From assembly GCA_964640935.1 (NCBI GenBank), contig CAZXIY010000016.1:1-22856 (forward strand): 22,856 bases of DNA, given 5' to 3'. Each line of letters starts with the position of its first letter. Position 1 is the first letter of the stretch. The notes under the pieces were generated by a model. It did not search any database. It was not told the origin of the DNA and saw only the letters and a list, made by a program, of their open reading frames with translations. Positions 1-6,736 of this stretch are shown piece by piece. A program made the translations under genes and the position numbers. This DNA is from CAZXIY01 sp964640935. Lineage in GTDB: Archaea; Thermoplasmatota; Thermoplasmata; Methanomassiliicoccales; Methanomethylophilaceae.

Positions 1-12
1 TCGCACCAATTT

Positions 13-28
13 CGTATCAATTGATACG
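13..28. promoter_or_regulatory. Perfect 16-bp palindrome upstream of the TauE/DUF1634 operon
   Basis: The sequence CGTATCAATTGATACG is a perfect inverted repeat with no spacer, about 65 bp before the TATA-like box of the exporter operon. A symmetric site of this kind is typical of a dimeric regulator's operator. It is followed by a short T-containing stretch, so a terminator of a gene left of the window is an alternative, but a stem with no loop bases folds poorly. The symmetry is seen directly; the function is inferred. Confidence 0.4.
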
Positions 29-91
29 ACTTTTCAATCCCATGTACAGGATGACACACATTGTGGGACACCCCGTAGCACGGCGATAATG

Positions 92-99
92 TTAATATC
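92..99 (+). promoter_or_regulatory. TATA-like box of the TauE/SafE operon
   Basis: TTAATATC lies 29 bases before the ATG at 121. The same spacing is seen at several other genes in the window and suggests a leaderless transcript starting at or near that ATG rather than at the in-frame ATG at 109. Confidence 0.45.
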
Positions 100-120
100 G
101 ATGCGAACATGGTACAGAGC

Positions 121-933
121 ATGGACCCTCTGCTTCTGCTCACGCTCCTTCTCGTAGGTGCATTGGCAGGCGTGCTGGGGGCCCTGTTCGGCATCGGCGG
201 GGGTATCATCATAATCCCCATCCTGACCCTTTTCTACGGCCTCACAGCTACCGAAGCTGCTGCCGTAAGCCTCGTCGGCATAGTCGCGACCTCTGTCGGG
301 GGTACCGTCTTCTACGTCAAGAATGAAGTGACGAACATACGTCTGGGTCTGTTGCTGGAGATAAGCACTGTCATAGGTTCGGTGATCGGAGCGGCGGTAT
401 CCGCGTACATACAGGAATGGGCCATAATGGTCATATTCGCCGTTGTCCTCCTTTTCAGCGCTGCTAAGATGCTGCATAACGTCACCGCGGATACGAGAAC
501 GGATCCGAACGGCGAATTCTCATACAAGGATCTGAAGACCGGAGAATACGTCAGATATGACATCGAGCACGTGAGGGGCGGGTTCGCCCTATGCAGCGTT
601 GCCGGGGTGATATCCAGCCTCACAGGGGTCGGAGGAGGTATCATAAAAGTGCCTCTGATGAACCTTTACATGAATGTGCCAGTAAAGGCCGCCACTGCGA
701 CGAGCAGCTACATGGTGGGCATAACCGCATTCTCCGGAGCGATAGTCTACCTCCTTAGCGGGATGGTCATATTGGATGTCGCGGCATTCATAACGGTGGG
801 GACGTTCGTGGGAGCGATGGTCGGGAGCCACCTCACGAAGAGCATCGACGGATCGTCCATGAAGAAGTATTTCTCGGTGCTCCTGGTCGCTATATCTGCC
901 GTGATGATCCTTCAGGCAGGAGGCATCTTATGA
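121..933 (+). CDS. TauE/SafE family membrane exporter (probable sulfite/organosulfonate transporter)
   Basis: This is a multi-pass membrane protein of the TauE/SafE (TSUP) family, whose characterised members move sulfite, sulfoacetate or related anions across the cytoplasmic membrane. It has the expected two-fold pseudo-repeat. A glycine-rich GIGGGIII element follows the first hydrophobic helix, and GVGGGIIKVPLMN sits about 150 residues later at the start of the second half. Between the halves is a hydrophilic cytosolic loop containing DTRTDPNGEF. The length of 270 aa is normal for the family. I chose the ATG at 121 because a TATA-like box lies 29 bases upstream; an in-frame ATG at 109 would add four residues (MVQS). 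The stop overlaps the start of the next gene by ATGA, so the two are translationally coupled. The substrate cannot be read from sequence. Confidence 0.88.
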   Translation: MDPLLLLTLLLVGALAGVLGALFGIGGGIIIIPILTLFYGLTATEAAAVSLVGIVATSVGGTVFYVKNEVTNIRLGLLLEISTVIGSVIGAAVSAYIQEWAIMVIFAVVLLFSAAKMLHNVTADTRTDPNGEFSYKDLKTGEYVRYDIEHVRGGFALCSVAGVISSLTGVGGGIIKVPLMNLYMNVPVKAATATSSYMVGITAFSGAIVYLLSGMVILDVAAFITVGTFVGAMVGSHLTKSIDGSSMKKYFSVLLVAISAVMILQAGGIL

Positions 934-1199
934 AGATGAACGACGCGGTAGTCCTGACGCTCAGGATATCCGTGGCCATAGGGATAACGGCCACACTGGC
1001 AGGCATCATATCATATCTCGCCGGATTCGGCACGGATGTGCTCTGGGTCGGGATATTGGTAGTGGTCGTCTCGCCGCTCCTTGCGGTCGCGGCCGCAACA
1101 GTCTCGCTCATTGCCGAGAAGGATCGGAAGTGGACCGCTGTCGCATTGACACTGATCTGCGTCTCTGCCATCGGGATAGCGATATCCGTTCTGACATAA
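930..1199 (+). CDS. DUF1634-like small membrane protein, TauE partner
   Basis: This 89-residue protein has three predicted membrane helices (about residues 8-28, 35-60 and 68-88) and a short charged loop (AEKDRK) before the last one. Size, topology and position directly after a TauE/SafE gene match the DUF1634 family, which is commonly encoded beside such exporters. Its start codon shares four bases (ATGA) with the exporter's stop, and a strong Shine-Dalgarno-like GGAGG at about 919-923 lies just upstream. It is therefore probably made together with the exporter and may be a subunit or accessory factor. No catalytic motif is visible. The family assignment is from recognition of pattern and context and should be confirmed by an HMM search. 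Confidence 0.72.
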   Translation: MKMNDAVVLTLRISVAIGITATLAGIISYLAGFGTDVLWVGILVVVVSPLLAVAAATVSLIAEKDRKWTAVALTLICVSAIGIAISVLT

Positions 1200-1297
1200 T
1201 GAAAGATAATTTGACTATGATCTGGCACATTACGTCTTGTAGACCATGCACCAAGATCGTGGGCACCCCGATCCTGTTATGTTCATGAAAAGATTGG

Positions 1298-1381
1298 TGC
1301 AGGGGAAGGGATTTGAACCCTCGAACGACTAACGACTAGACCCTGAATCTAGCACCTTTGACCAGGCTCGGTAACCCCTGC
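1298..1381 (-). tRNA. tRNA-Leu, anticodon CAG
   Basis: Read on the minus strand, the acceptor GCAGGGG pairs with CCCCTGC, followed by discriminator A. The anticodon stem CTAGA/TCTAG encloses TTCAGGG, giving anticodon CAG (codon CUG). The variable arm of about 14 nt is that of a type II tRNA, as expected for leucine. The T-stem GAGGG/CCCTT encloses TTCAAAT. The terminal CCA is encoded in the genome at 1297-1295. No intron is seen. A TATA-like TTTTTATAT lies at 1417-1409, about 30 bases before the 5' end. Confidence 0.95.
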
Positions 1382-1408
1382 ACTTAACAACCAGCGAAAC
1401 ACGTAGTC

Positions 1409-1417
1409 ATATAAAAA
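1409..1417 (-). promoter_or_regulatory. TATA-like box of tRNA-Leu
   Basis: On the minus strand TTTTTATAT lies about 30-35 bases before the 5' end of the mature tRNA, as expected for an archaeal TBP site with transcription starting at or just before the tRNA. Confidence 0.5.
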
Positions 1418-1467
1418 GAATGATGCAGGTCGGGTGACCTTGGCATCTAATACTTTTCAGCGAAGGC

Positions 1468-1686
1468 TCATGCCTTCATTATTTTCATCCAGCCGCCGCT
1501 CTCATAGACCGACAAGCTTCTCTTCTTGAGGATATCCTCGAACTCGTCCCATCCGATGACGACGAGTCTGTCATTCTTTCCCTTTGTGAATTGGATACCT
1601 TCGGTTCCCTTGACCTTACCGGGCTTAAGACCCTTGTTGGCCGCAATGGTCTTCGCCTTTGCGAAATCTATTTTCTCCATTACCAT
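1468..1686 (-). CDS. Small basic protein, unknown function
   Basis: A 72-residue, lysine-rich protein that I do not recognise. It has no cysteine, signal peptide or membrane segment. The predicted pattern is helix (DFAKAKTIAANKG), a short basic turn (LKPGKVKG), two strands (IQFTKG and RLVVIG), then an acidic helix (WDEFEDILKKR). This could be a small DNA- or protein-binding fold, but nothing identifies a function. The start at 1686 is supported by GAGGG about 6-7 bases upstream; a second in-frame ATG lies at 1680. A strong AT-rich TATA-like element at 1747-1759 suggests a leader of about 40 bases. It is a single-gene unit between tRNA-Leu and a divergent phosphohexomutase-like gene. Coding status rests on the ribosome site and an ordinary protein-like composition. 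Confidence 0.6.
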   Translation of the reverse strand: MVMEKIDFAKAKTIAANKGLKPGKVKGTEGIQFTKGKNDRLVVIGWDEFEDILKKRSLSVYESGGWMKIMKA

Positions 1687-1746
1687 GCTAATCCCTCTGA
1701 CATCGCCTATACGGCATAGCCAGTTTGATTATTTATGTTGTCAGTA

Positions 1747-1759
1747 TATATATTTTTTC
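1747..1759 (-). promoter_or_regulatory. TATA-like box of the small basic protein gene
   Basis: The minus strand reads AAAATATATATAC, the clearest TATA-rich element of this 200-bp intergenic stretch. It lies about 60 bases before the ATG at 1686, leaving a leader of roughly 30-40 bases with a GAGGG ribosome site. A second AT-rich patch, ATAAATAATC, sits closer to the gene and could serve instead. Confidence 0.4.
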
Positions 1760-1855
1760 ACGATAAAAAGGATACCCAGACCTCCGATTCGCGGTTTTGA
1801 CTGCTTAAAAACCCTGCGGGTGCTGGCATTCCGCATCACGCATCGTACCGAAAAA

Positions 1856-1862
1856 CTATATC
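1856..1862 (+). promoter_or_regulatory. TATA-like box of the phosphohexomutase-like gene
   Basis: CTATATC begins 31 bases before the ATG at 1887. No ribosome-binding site stands out between them, which fits a leaderless transcript. Confidence 0.5.
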
Positions 1863-1886
1863 CCGAATGATGCGGTAGCGGTATCC

Positions 1887-3197
1887 ATGCCTCGCATCAG
1901 CGCCGCAAGCATGGAAGGAACGACCGACGACGAGATCACGCCGGAATACGCCCTCAACGTCGGAAAGACCCTCGGTATGCAATACAAGAACGTCACATTG
2001 GGAATGGATCTGCGTCCGAGCAGCCCGATGATACGCGGCGCTATGGTCGCCGGACTAACGGCGACGGGAGCATCCGTGAACGATGCAGGCGTACTGCCTT
2101 CGCCCGTGCTGCCGTTCGCATCCGAAGGCGAGGGATGCTGCGTGATGATCAGCAGCCCCGACAGCATCAACCATGTCAGCGGCATCTGCCTGAAGAACAC
2201 GGACGGCACATTCTTCACCGATTCTCAGATGTTCGCATTCGTCAACCGCCTGGACGGTTCCAAGCTCCTGCCCAACTACAAATTGGTAGGGAATGTGAAA
2301 AATATAACCGGATCGATCGGAAAATACAGGAGGAAGGTCGTGTCGATCGTAGGCAAGGCCGACTGCCAGGTCGTATTGGACTGCGCATCCGACTGCCCGT
2401 CGCTCATCGCTCCTCAGATACTGACAGATATCGGAGCAGACGCTCTGACGTTCAACTGCCATATCGACGGCAGGTCGCCGGGCAGAGAACCGGCGCCGGA
2501 GGAGATCAACCTGAGGATCCTGTCCAAGATCGTCAAATCGAACTTCGGCAGCATAGGGATCGCCACCAACGGCGACGGGAGCCGCATTGCTGCCATAGAC
2601 GAGGACGGCAGATACGTTGACGGAGGGACCATTTTACAGCTCCTCGTGAAGTTCCTGCAGCCCAAGACGCTCGCCATACCGGTTGACACCTCCATGGCCG
2701 TGAAGGACGTTCTGAAAGGAACGGCGATAATGACCAAGGTCGGATCGTCCCATATCGGCGAATCCGTGAAGACGAACGGACTCGAGATGGGGGGATGCAA
2801 CGACGGTTCGTTCGTGTTCCCGCAGATATCGTTCGCCCTCGACGGCATAACGGCCGCGGCATTCCTCAGCAGGATCGCGACGGAGACGAGCCTGAGGGAC
2901 GAGATAGACGCTCTGCCTAAGTACTTCAGGATGAACGAATCCGTGAGGTATCAGGGCGACCGCGAGGGCCTTGCGAAGAGGATCGCCCTGAAGGTCGGCG
3001 ACATGGGCTACAACAAGATCTACGAGATCGACGGATGGAGGATAGAGACCGACGACGGATGGTTCCTGATAAGATTCTCCGAGAGCGATCAGGTCATCGA
3101 CATCGTCGCGGAAGGCCGCGACAAGATCTACACTGCGGGGTTGCTCGAGGTCGCGAAAGAAGCGGTCACGATGAGCCTTAAGGCAGTCAATATATGA
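1887..3197 (+). CDS. Phosphohexomutase superfamily protein (PMM/PGM/GlmM-like) with degenerate active site
   Basis: The 436-residue length and four-domain layout match archaeal phosphomannomutase/phosphoglucosamine mutases, which move phosphate between C1 and C6 of a hexose. Every diagnostic motif is altered. The N-terminal GTSGIRG-type element is absent. The phosphoserine loop TASHNP is replaced by SSPDSI (89-94), so the catalytic serine position is Pro in an ungapped alignment, with Ser90 beside it. The metal loop DGDGDR reads NGDGSR (228-233), losing two of three aspartates. The sugar loop reads LEMGGC (299-304). The phosphate loop RPSGTEP reads RFSESDQ (396-402). The C-terminal domain is otherwise well preserved (DGWRIETDDGWFLIR). 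It may be a pseudoenzyme, a regulatory paralogue, or a mutase with changed chemistry. The start is set by a TATA box 31 bases upstream. Its 3' end overlaps the convergent JAMM gene by 11 bp. Confidence 0.82.
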   Translation: MPRISAASMEGTTDDEITPEYALNVGKTLGMQYKNVTLGMDLRPSSPMIRGAMVAGLTATGASVNDAGVLPSPVLPFASEGEGCCVMISSPDSINHVSGICLKNTDGTFFTDSQMFAFVNRLDGSKLLPNYKLVGNVKNITGSIGKYRRKVVSIVGKADCQVVLDCASDCPSLIAPQILTDIGADALTFNCHIDGRSPGREPAPEEINLRILSKIVKSNFGSIGIATNGDGSRIAAIDEDGRYVDGGTILQLLVKFLQPKTLAIPVDTSMAVKDVLKGTAIMTKVGSSHIGESVKTNGLEMGGCNDGSFVFPQISFALDGITAAAFLSRIATETSLRDEIDALPKYFRMNESVRYQGDREGLAKRIALKVGDMGYNKIYEIDGWRIETDDGWFLIRFSESDQVIDIVAEGRDKIYTAGLLEVAKEAVTMSLKAVNI

Positions 3198-3564
3198 CCT
3201 GCAGATCGGTCACCGGCTCGCCGTACGAATCGTAAGCCTTCCAGCTGTGCCTGTCGTACGGTTGGCATGTTATGAAGTGTATGCCGCCCATGTTCGAGAA
3301 GAGCGACTTGTCTTCGTCGGAAGCCTCGTTGCTGTAACCGGGATGCGAATGCACCGTGCCCGCGAGGTCGTAATCCACTGGGGCCATCCATTCGCTGAGG
3401 AAGCTGTGGCTGTCCCCGAAGACCGTTCCCGGAAGGAGCACGAGCTCGTTCACCACTCCGTCCTTCTGCCTGACCATGCAGAGGAACTCCTTAGGATAGC
3501 AGGACCTGGCGGATTCGTTGAAACTGTCGATCAGATCGACATCCACGGCGTAGATCTTCCTCAT
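3187..3564 (-). CDS. JAMM/MPN-domain protein, putative Zn metalloprotease (isopeptidase-like)
   Basis: The 125-residue protein is essentially one JAMM (MPN+) domain. It carries the complete zinc-binding signature H-x-H-x7-S-x2-D: His72, His74, Ser82 and Asp85. Glu26 lies upstream in the position of the catalytic glutamate (KEFLCMV). Proteins of this family cleave isopeptide or peptide bonds, for example removing ubiquitin-like SAMP modifiers in archaea or processing sulfur-carrier tails. With all metal ligands present it is probably active. Its ATG overlaps the stop of the NAD-kinase fusion gene (ATGA, 3564-3561), so the two are translationally coupled, which is an unusual partnership. The 3' end overlaps the convergent phosphohexomutase-like gene by 11 bp. 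The substrate is unknown; a SAMP-type modifier is the family-based guess. Confidence 0.88.
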   Translation of the reverse strand: MRKIYAVDVDLIDSFNESARSCYPKEFLCMVRQKDGVVNELVLLPGTVFGDSHSFLSEWMAPVDYDLAGTVHSHPGYSNEASDEDKSLFSNMGGIHFITCQPYDRHSWKAYDSYGEPVTDLQVIY

Positions 3565-5180
3565 AATACATTCACCAGTTTCTCCCTGACGCGGGAGTAG
3601 AAGTCAGTATCGAAGACTATCAGCGACGCGTAGTTGCGGGATCTCGTCATCTCCACTCTCGAACCCCCAGGAAGGCTGAACTCCTTCTGTCCGTCGATCA
3701 CGAGAAGGCATCCTTTGTCCATGACCATCTCCACCGTCACTTTCGTGCTGGTCGGTATGACCATCGGCCTGGACGAGAATTTGAATGCGGCCATCGGTAC
3801 CATTACCCACGCGTCAACCCTGTAATCTATGATCGGAGCGCCGAGGCTCATCGCGTAACATGTAGAACCCGTCGGAGTGGAGAGCAGTATACCGTCCGCC
3901 CGTATGTCGGTGACCAGGGAATCGTTGACGAACACCTTGAAACGCCTTATCTTGGCGACCGAGTCGGTGTGGATGACGGCCTCGTTGACCGATTCCCCCA
4001 ACACCTCTCCGTTGTAGGATACGGATATCTTGGCCCTCTTCTGGACGATGTAATCGCCCTTTATGAGCCTCGCGATGCCCTCCTCGATACCATCCACGGT
4101 TATCTCCGTAAGGAAACCTACGCCGCCGGCGTTCACGCCCACGATCATCGCGTCGGTGTTCTGCAACGCGCGGAGTATGGTCCCGTCGCCGCCTATCGTT
4201 ATGATCACATCTACGCACATCATGTCGATGGGGCATCCTTTCCTTCCGAGGGCGTCTGCGATCTCGGTATCGAGGACGTAATCCTCGCCGCCGAGAGCTT
4301 TGATCACTCTTTCCGTGATCTCCGTGACGGACGGGATACTCATGTTGGCGTAGATCCCGTATTTGACCTTCTTCCTGTCGCCGCTGCATGAGCCGCTGTC
4401 CGCGCTCGTTACGAAATTGAATACGTCGCGGTTGCCCGCGGCTATGAAATTGGCCCTGTGGGAGAGATCGAAGGGCATGTCGAGCGGCATACCGTCCATC
4501 GTGTACACCTCTCCGCCCGCCTCTCTGAGTATGAGGGTGCTGGCGGCGATATCCACTATGCGTATCGATCTGGTGTAGTTCTCGGACTGCATCAGGAACC
4601 CGTCCGCGTCGCCGGTGGCGACGAGGACCATCTCCAAAGATGCGCACCCGTATGCCCTGGATGATTTCACCCTCTTCGCGAGAGCGAAAGCGTGCTGGTC
4701 CGCCCCGTTGCCAAGGTAGATCATCATGAGGGCCTTCTTCGGATCAAAGACCTTCTTCGAACTGATGCGCTTCCCGTTGAAGAACGCACCTTTGCCCTTT
4801 TCGGCAGTGAACTCGTCGCCGGTGGCGAGATTCCTGATGTATGCTGTGGTTATCCCGCAGAGTGAACCGACGCCGACGGCCATGGATATCGTGTACATCG
4901 GGACGCCTATGATCGAGTTGGTCGTCCCGTCTATGGGATCGAGTACAAGAGTGACGCCTGCCCCGTTGTCCACGAAGCCGACCTCTTCGCTGAGCACGTC
5001 GAGCTTCAGGCCGTTGGCCTCTATGTATCTCAGCACAGTGTTCTCAGCGATCTTGTCGATCTCCGACGTCGGGGTGCCGTCCGCTCCCATGCAAACTATC
5101 TCGCCTTTATCGACCCCGCTGGGGATCAGGCCCACGGCCTTGGATACCTCGTCGGCTATCGCTCTGAGTGTCTCGATCAT
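3561..5180 (-). CDS. nadK: Bifunctional inositol-monophosphatase-family phosphatase / NAD kinase
   Basis: This is a 539-residue fusion. Residues 1-255 are an IMPase-family phosphatase with the metal ligands Glu65-Glu66 (LSEEVG) and DPIDGTTN (81-88). The usual WDxAA motif reads VDIAA (209-213), so the tryptophan is changed but the metal-binding aspartate is kept. Residues 272-539 are an NAD kinase with GGDGT (330-334), the NE pair (399-400) and STPTGST (434-440). The same architecture is known from Methanocaldococcus MJ0917, described as NADP phosphatase plus NAD kinase, so one cytosolic enzyme could set the NAD/NADP balance in both directions. I place the start at 5180 because the IMPase homology begins there and a TATA-like TTATATTC lies 27 bases upstream. 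An in-frame ATG at 5210 would fall within the promoter. It is ATGA-coupled to the JAMM gene. Confidence 0.92.
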   Translation of the reverse strand: MIETLRAIADEVSKAVGLIPSGVDKGEIVCMGADGTPTSEIDKIAENTVLRYIEANGLKLDVLSEEVGFVDNGAGVTLVLDPIDGTTNSIIGVPMYTISMAVGVGSLCGITTAYIRNLATGDEFTAEKGKGAFFNGKRISSKKVFDPKKALMMIYLGNGADQHAFALAKRVKSSRAYGCASLEMVLVATGDADGFLMQSENYTRSIRIVDIAASTLILREAGGEVYTMDGMPLDMPFDLSHRANFIAAGNRDVFNFVTSADSGSCSGDRKKVKYGIYANMSIPSVTEITERVIKALGGEDYVLDTEIADALGRKGCPIDMMCVDVIITIGGDGTILRALQNTDAMIVGVNAGGVGFLTEITVDGIEEGIARLIKGDYIVQKRAKISVSYNGEVLGESVNEAVIHTDSVAKIRRFKVFVNDSLVTDIRADGILLSTPTGSTCYAMSLGAPIIDYRVDAWVMVPMAAFKFSSRPMVIPTSTKVTVEMVMDKGCLLVIDGQKEFSLPGGSRVEMTRSRNYASLIVFDTDFYSRVREKLVNVL

Positions 5181-5199
5181 CGCTCGTACAAAGGGTCCC

Positions 5200-5215
5200 G
5201 AATATAACATATTAT
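5200..5215 (-). promoter_or_regulatory. TATA-like region of the IMPase-NAD kinase gene
   Basis: The minus strand reads ATAATATGTTATATTC. The inner TTATATTC begins 27 bases before the ATG at 5180, supporting a leaderless transcript and arguing against any start further upstream. Confidence 0.5.
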
Positions 5216-5288
5216 CCTGTTCGCGCCTGCGATGCCCGTATCGTTCACGGAGATGTCGTGGCATACTTTTTTTAGTCGCGAGGTCTAC

Positions 5289-5870
5289 ATGCGGACGATG
5301 GACCCCATCGCAATGACGGACGGGACGGTATTCTCCGAAAGACGCAATCTGTATACCGTGTCCCGCAACCCCGGCGTCAGGGTGTACGGCGAACGCCTCG
5401 TCAGCGATAAGGGGACCGAGTACAGGGAATGGATGCCCAACCGGAGCAAGCTCGCCGCGTACATCATGTGCGGCGGGAAGAGGTTCCCTTTCAAGAAGAA
5501 CAGCCGCGTGCTGTACCTTGGAGCCGCCAGCGGGACGACGTCCTCCCACGTATCTGATATCGTCAGCGAAGGGAAGGTCTACTGCGTCGAATTCTCTCCG
5601 AGGTCGTTCCGCGACCTAGTGAGGACCGCGGAGGGCAGGGACAACATGCTCCCGATACTCGGAGATGCGACCAGACCGGACGAATACTCTTTCCTGGTGG
5701 ACGGGGCCGATATCGTATACGCCGACGTGGCCCAGAAAAGACAGGCGGACATACTCGTGGACAACATGGAACGCTATTCCGCGAGGTACGGCCTCGTATG
5801 CGTGAAGGCCAGGTCCGAGGACGTCACCGCCAGACCCGAGGATGTCTTCGAGATGACCAAGGAACGCCTG
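5289..5870 (+). CDS. flpA: Fibrillarin-like rRNA/tRNA 2'-O-methyltransferase, cut by assembly gap
   Basis: The 194 visible residues are archaeal fibrillarin, the SAM-dependent 2'-O-methylase of box C/D sRNPs. The family signature VYGERLV...EYREWMPNRSKLAAYI is present, then the SAM site YLGAASGTTSSHVSDIV and GDATRP. The catalytic K-D-D-K set can be placed in RSKLAA, GDAT, YADVAQ and VKARSE. The sequence ends at TKERL, where 100 Ns begin, so about 30-35 C-terminal residues of a family normally near 210-230 aa are missing. The start at 5289 has GAGGT four bases upstream; ATG 5298 is an alternative, since a T-rich TATA-like tract begins near 5266. It is divergent from the NAD-kinase gene. No nop5 gene is adjacent, although it often is in other archaea. 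Confidence 0.93.
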
Positions 5871-5970
5871 NNNNNNNNNNNNNNNNNNNNNNNNNNNNNN
5901 NNNNNNNNNNNNNNNNNNNNNNNNNNNNNNNNNNNNNNNNNNNNNNNNNNNNNNNNNNNNNNNNNNNNNN
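5871..5970. other. Assembly gap of exactly 100 N
   Basis: A run of exactly 100 undetermined bases, the customary placeholder for a scaffold join of unknown length. The open frames on the two sides differ (codon phase 5868-5870 before, 5971-5973 after), so no protein can be read across it as printed. Confidence 0.99.
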
Positions 5971-6171
5971 GAGGAATCCGGGTACGAAGTGACCGTGATC
6001 GCCAAGAAGGACATCGGGTACTGCGACGTCTGCGCCTGCGCCCTCGGAAAGAAGGTCGCCGACGGGGAGATGGAGTCCGTGCTCTTCGACAAGCTGCCGG
6101 ACGACCTGTCGTTCGACACGGACGAATACGAAGACGTCATAGCCTGGGCAAGAACTGTCATAACGGAATGA
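5971..6171 (+). CDS. C-terminal fragment of an unidentified protein with CxxCxC motif
   Basis: The frame entering from the gap codes for 66 residues to a TGA at 6169-6171. It begins EESGYEVTVIAKKDIGYCDV, contains CDVCAC, and ends in an acidic helix (TDEYEDVIAWARTVI). The first residues would continue fibrillarin well (TKERL followed by EESGYEV). However, the rest lacks fibrillarin's LEPYxxDH ending and has a cysteine cluster that fibrillarin does not have. It is more likely the end of a second gene whose 5' part lies in the gap. A helix-strand unit before the cysteines suggests an alpha/beta fold, but I do not recognise the family. It is followed by the rps15 promoter. Confidence 0.6.
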   Translation, partial: EESGYEVTVIAKKDIGYCDVCACALGKKVADGEMESVLFDKLPDDLSFDTDEYEDVIAWARTVITE

Positions 6172-6208
6172 CATGCCGAGCTTCGCAATACGGCCGCGAG
6201 AGTGTTCG

Positions 6209-6217
6209 TTTTAAATA
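6209..6217 (+). promoter_or_regulatory. TATA-like box of the rps15-DHH operon
   Basis: TTTTAAATA lies about 66 bases before the S15 start. Transcription would begin near 6240, leaving a leader of about 35 bases that contains the ribosome site AGAGGA. This operon is therefore leadered, unlike most others in the window. Confidence 0.55.
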
Positions 6218-6274
6218 CCTGTATCAAATAGGGGAGTCTCAGCCTCGCCGCCTGAATGATTCAGAGGAAACATA

Positions 6275-6730
6275 ATGGCAAGAATGCATGCAAGAAGAAA
6301 GGGCAGATCCTGTTCGAAACGCCCATTGATATCAGAGAATCCCGCTTGGGTCCCCATGTCAGCCACCGAGATAGAGGACGCAATAGCGAAGATGGCCAAA
6401 GACGGAAACAACTCCGCCAAGATCGGCCTCGTTCTCAGGGATCAGTACGGCGTACCGGATGTAAAGCTCGCTACTGGTAAGACTGTGACAGAGATAATGA
6501 AGGACAAAGGCGTTTCGCCGGCCCTTCCCGAAGACCTGTCCAACCTTATGAGACGCGCGATCTCACTCAGCGTTCACCTGAGAGAGAACCCCGGCGACAT
6601 AGCGAACAAGAGAGGCCTCACGCTGATCGAAGCAAGGATCAGAAGGCTTGAACACTATTACAAAGAGAATGGTGTCATCAACGCCGACTGGAAGTATTCG
6701 CTCAGCACTGCGGAGCTTATGCTCAAGTGA
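6275..6730 (+). CDS. rps15: 30S ribosomal protein S15 (uS15, archaeal/eukaryotic S13e type)
   Basis: At 151 residues this is the long archaeal/eukaryotic form of uS15, which binds the central domain of 16S rRNA in the small subunit. It starts with the typical basic MARMHARRKGRS and continues through ENPAWVPMSATEIEDAI. The C-terminal half is the universal S15 helical core (SLSVHLRENPGDIANKRGL, then RIRRLEHYYKENG). AGAGGA lies 6-8 bases before the ATG, giving a clear ribosome site, and a TATA box is found at 6209-6217. It is the first gene of an operon with the DHH nuclease six bases downstream, a pairing recurrent in archaea. No abnormality is seen. Confidence 0.97.
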   Translation: MARMHARRKGRSCSKRPLISENPAWVPMSATEIEDAIAKMAKDGNNSAKIGLVLRDQYGVPDVKLATGKTVTEIMKDKGVSPALPEDLSNLMRRAISLSVHLRENPGDIANKRGLTLIEARIRRLEHYYKENGVINADWKYSLSTAELMLK

Positions 6731-6736
6731 GGGATC

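Noticed and set aside
1..10. Window begins TCGCACCAAT, which could be the 3' end (discriminator A plus CCA) of a truncated tRNA.
   Set aside because: Only four bases precede it, so no stem can be checked; the resemblance to the tRNA-Leu end is suggestive but not enough to call.
1200..1297. Possible small gene or RNA between the DUF1634 gene and tRNA-Leu.
   Set aside because: No ribosome site, open frame or stable fold stands out in these bases; I see nothing to call.
5181..5549. In-frame extension of the NAD-kinase fusion that would add about 120 residues.
   Set aside because: It lies antisense to fibrillarin, has no homology to the IMPase domain and would remove the TATA box at 5200-5215.
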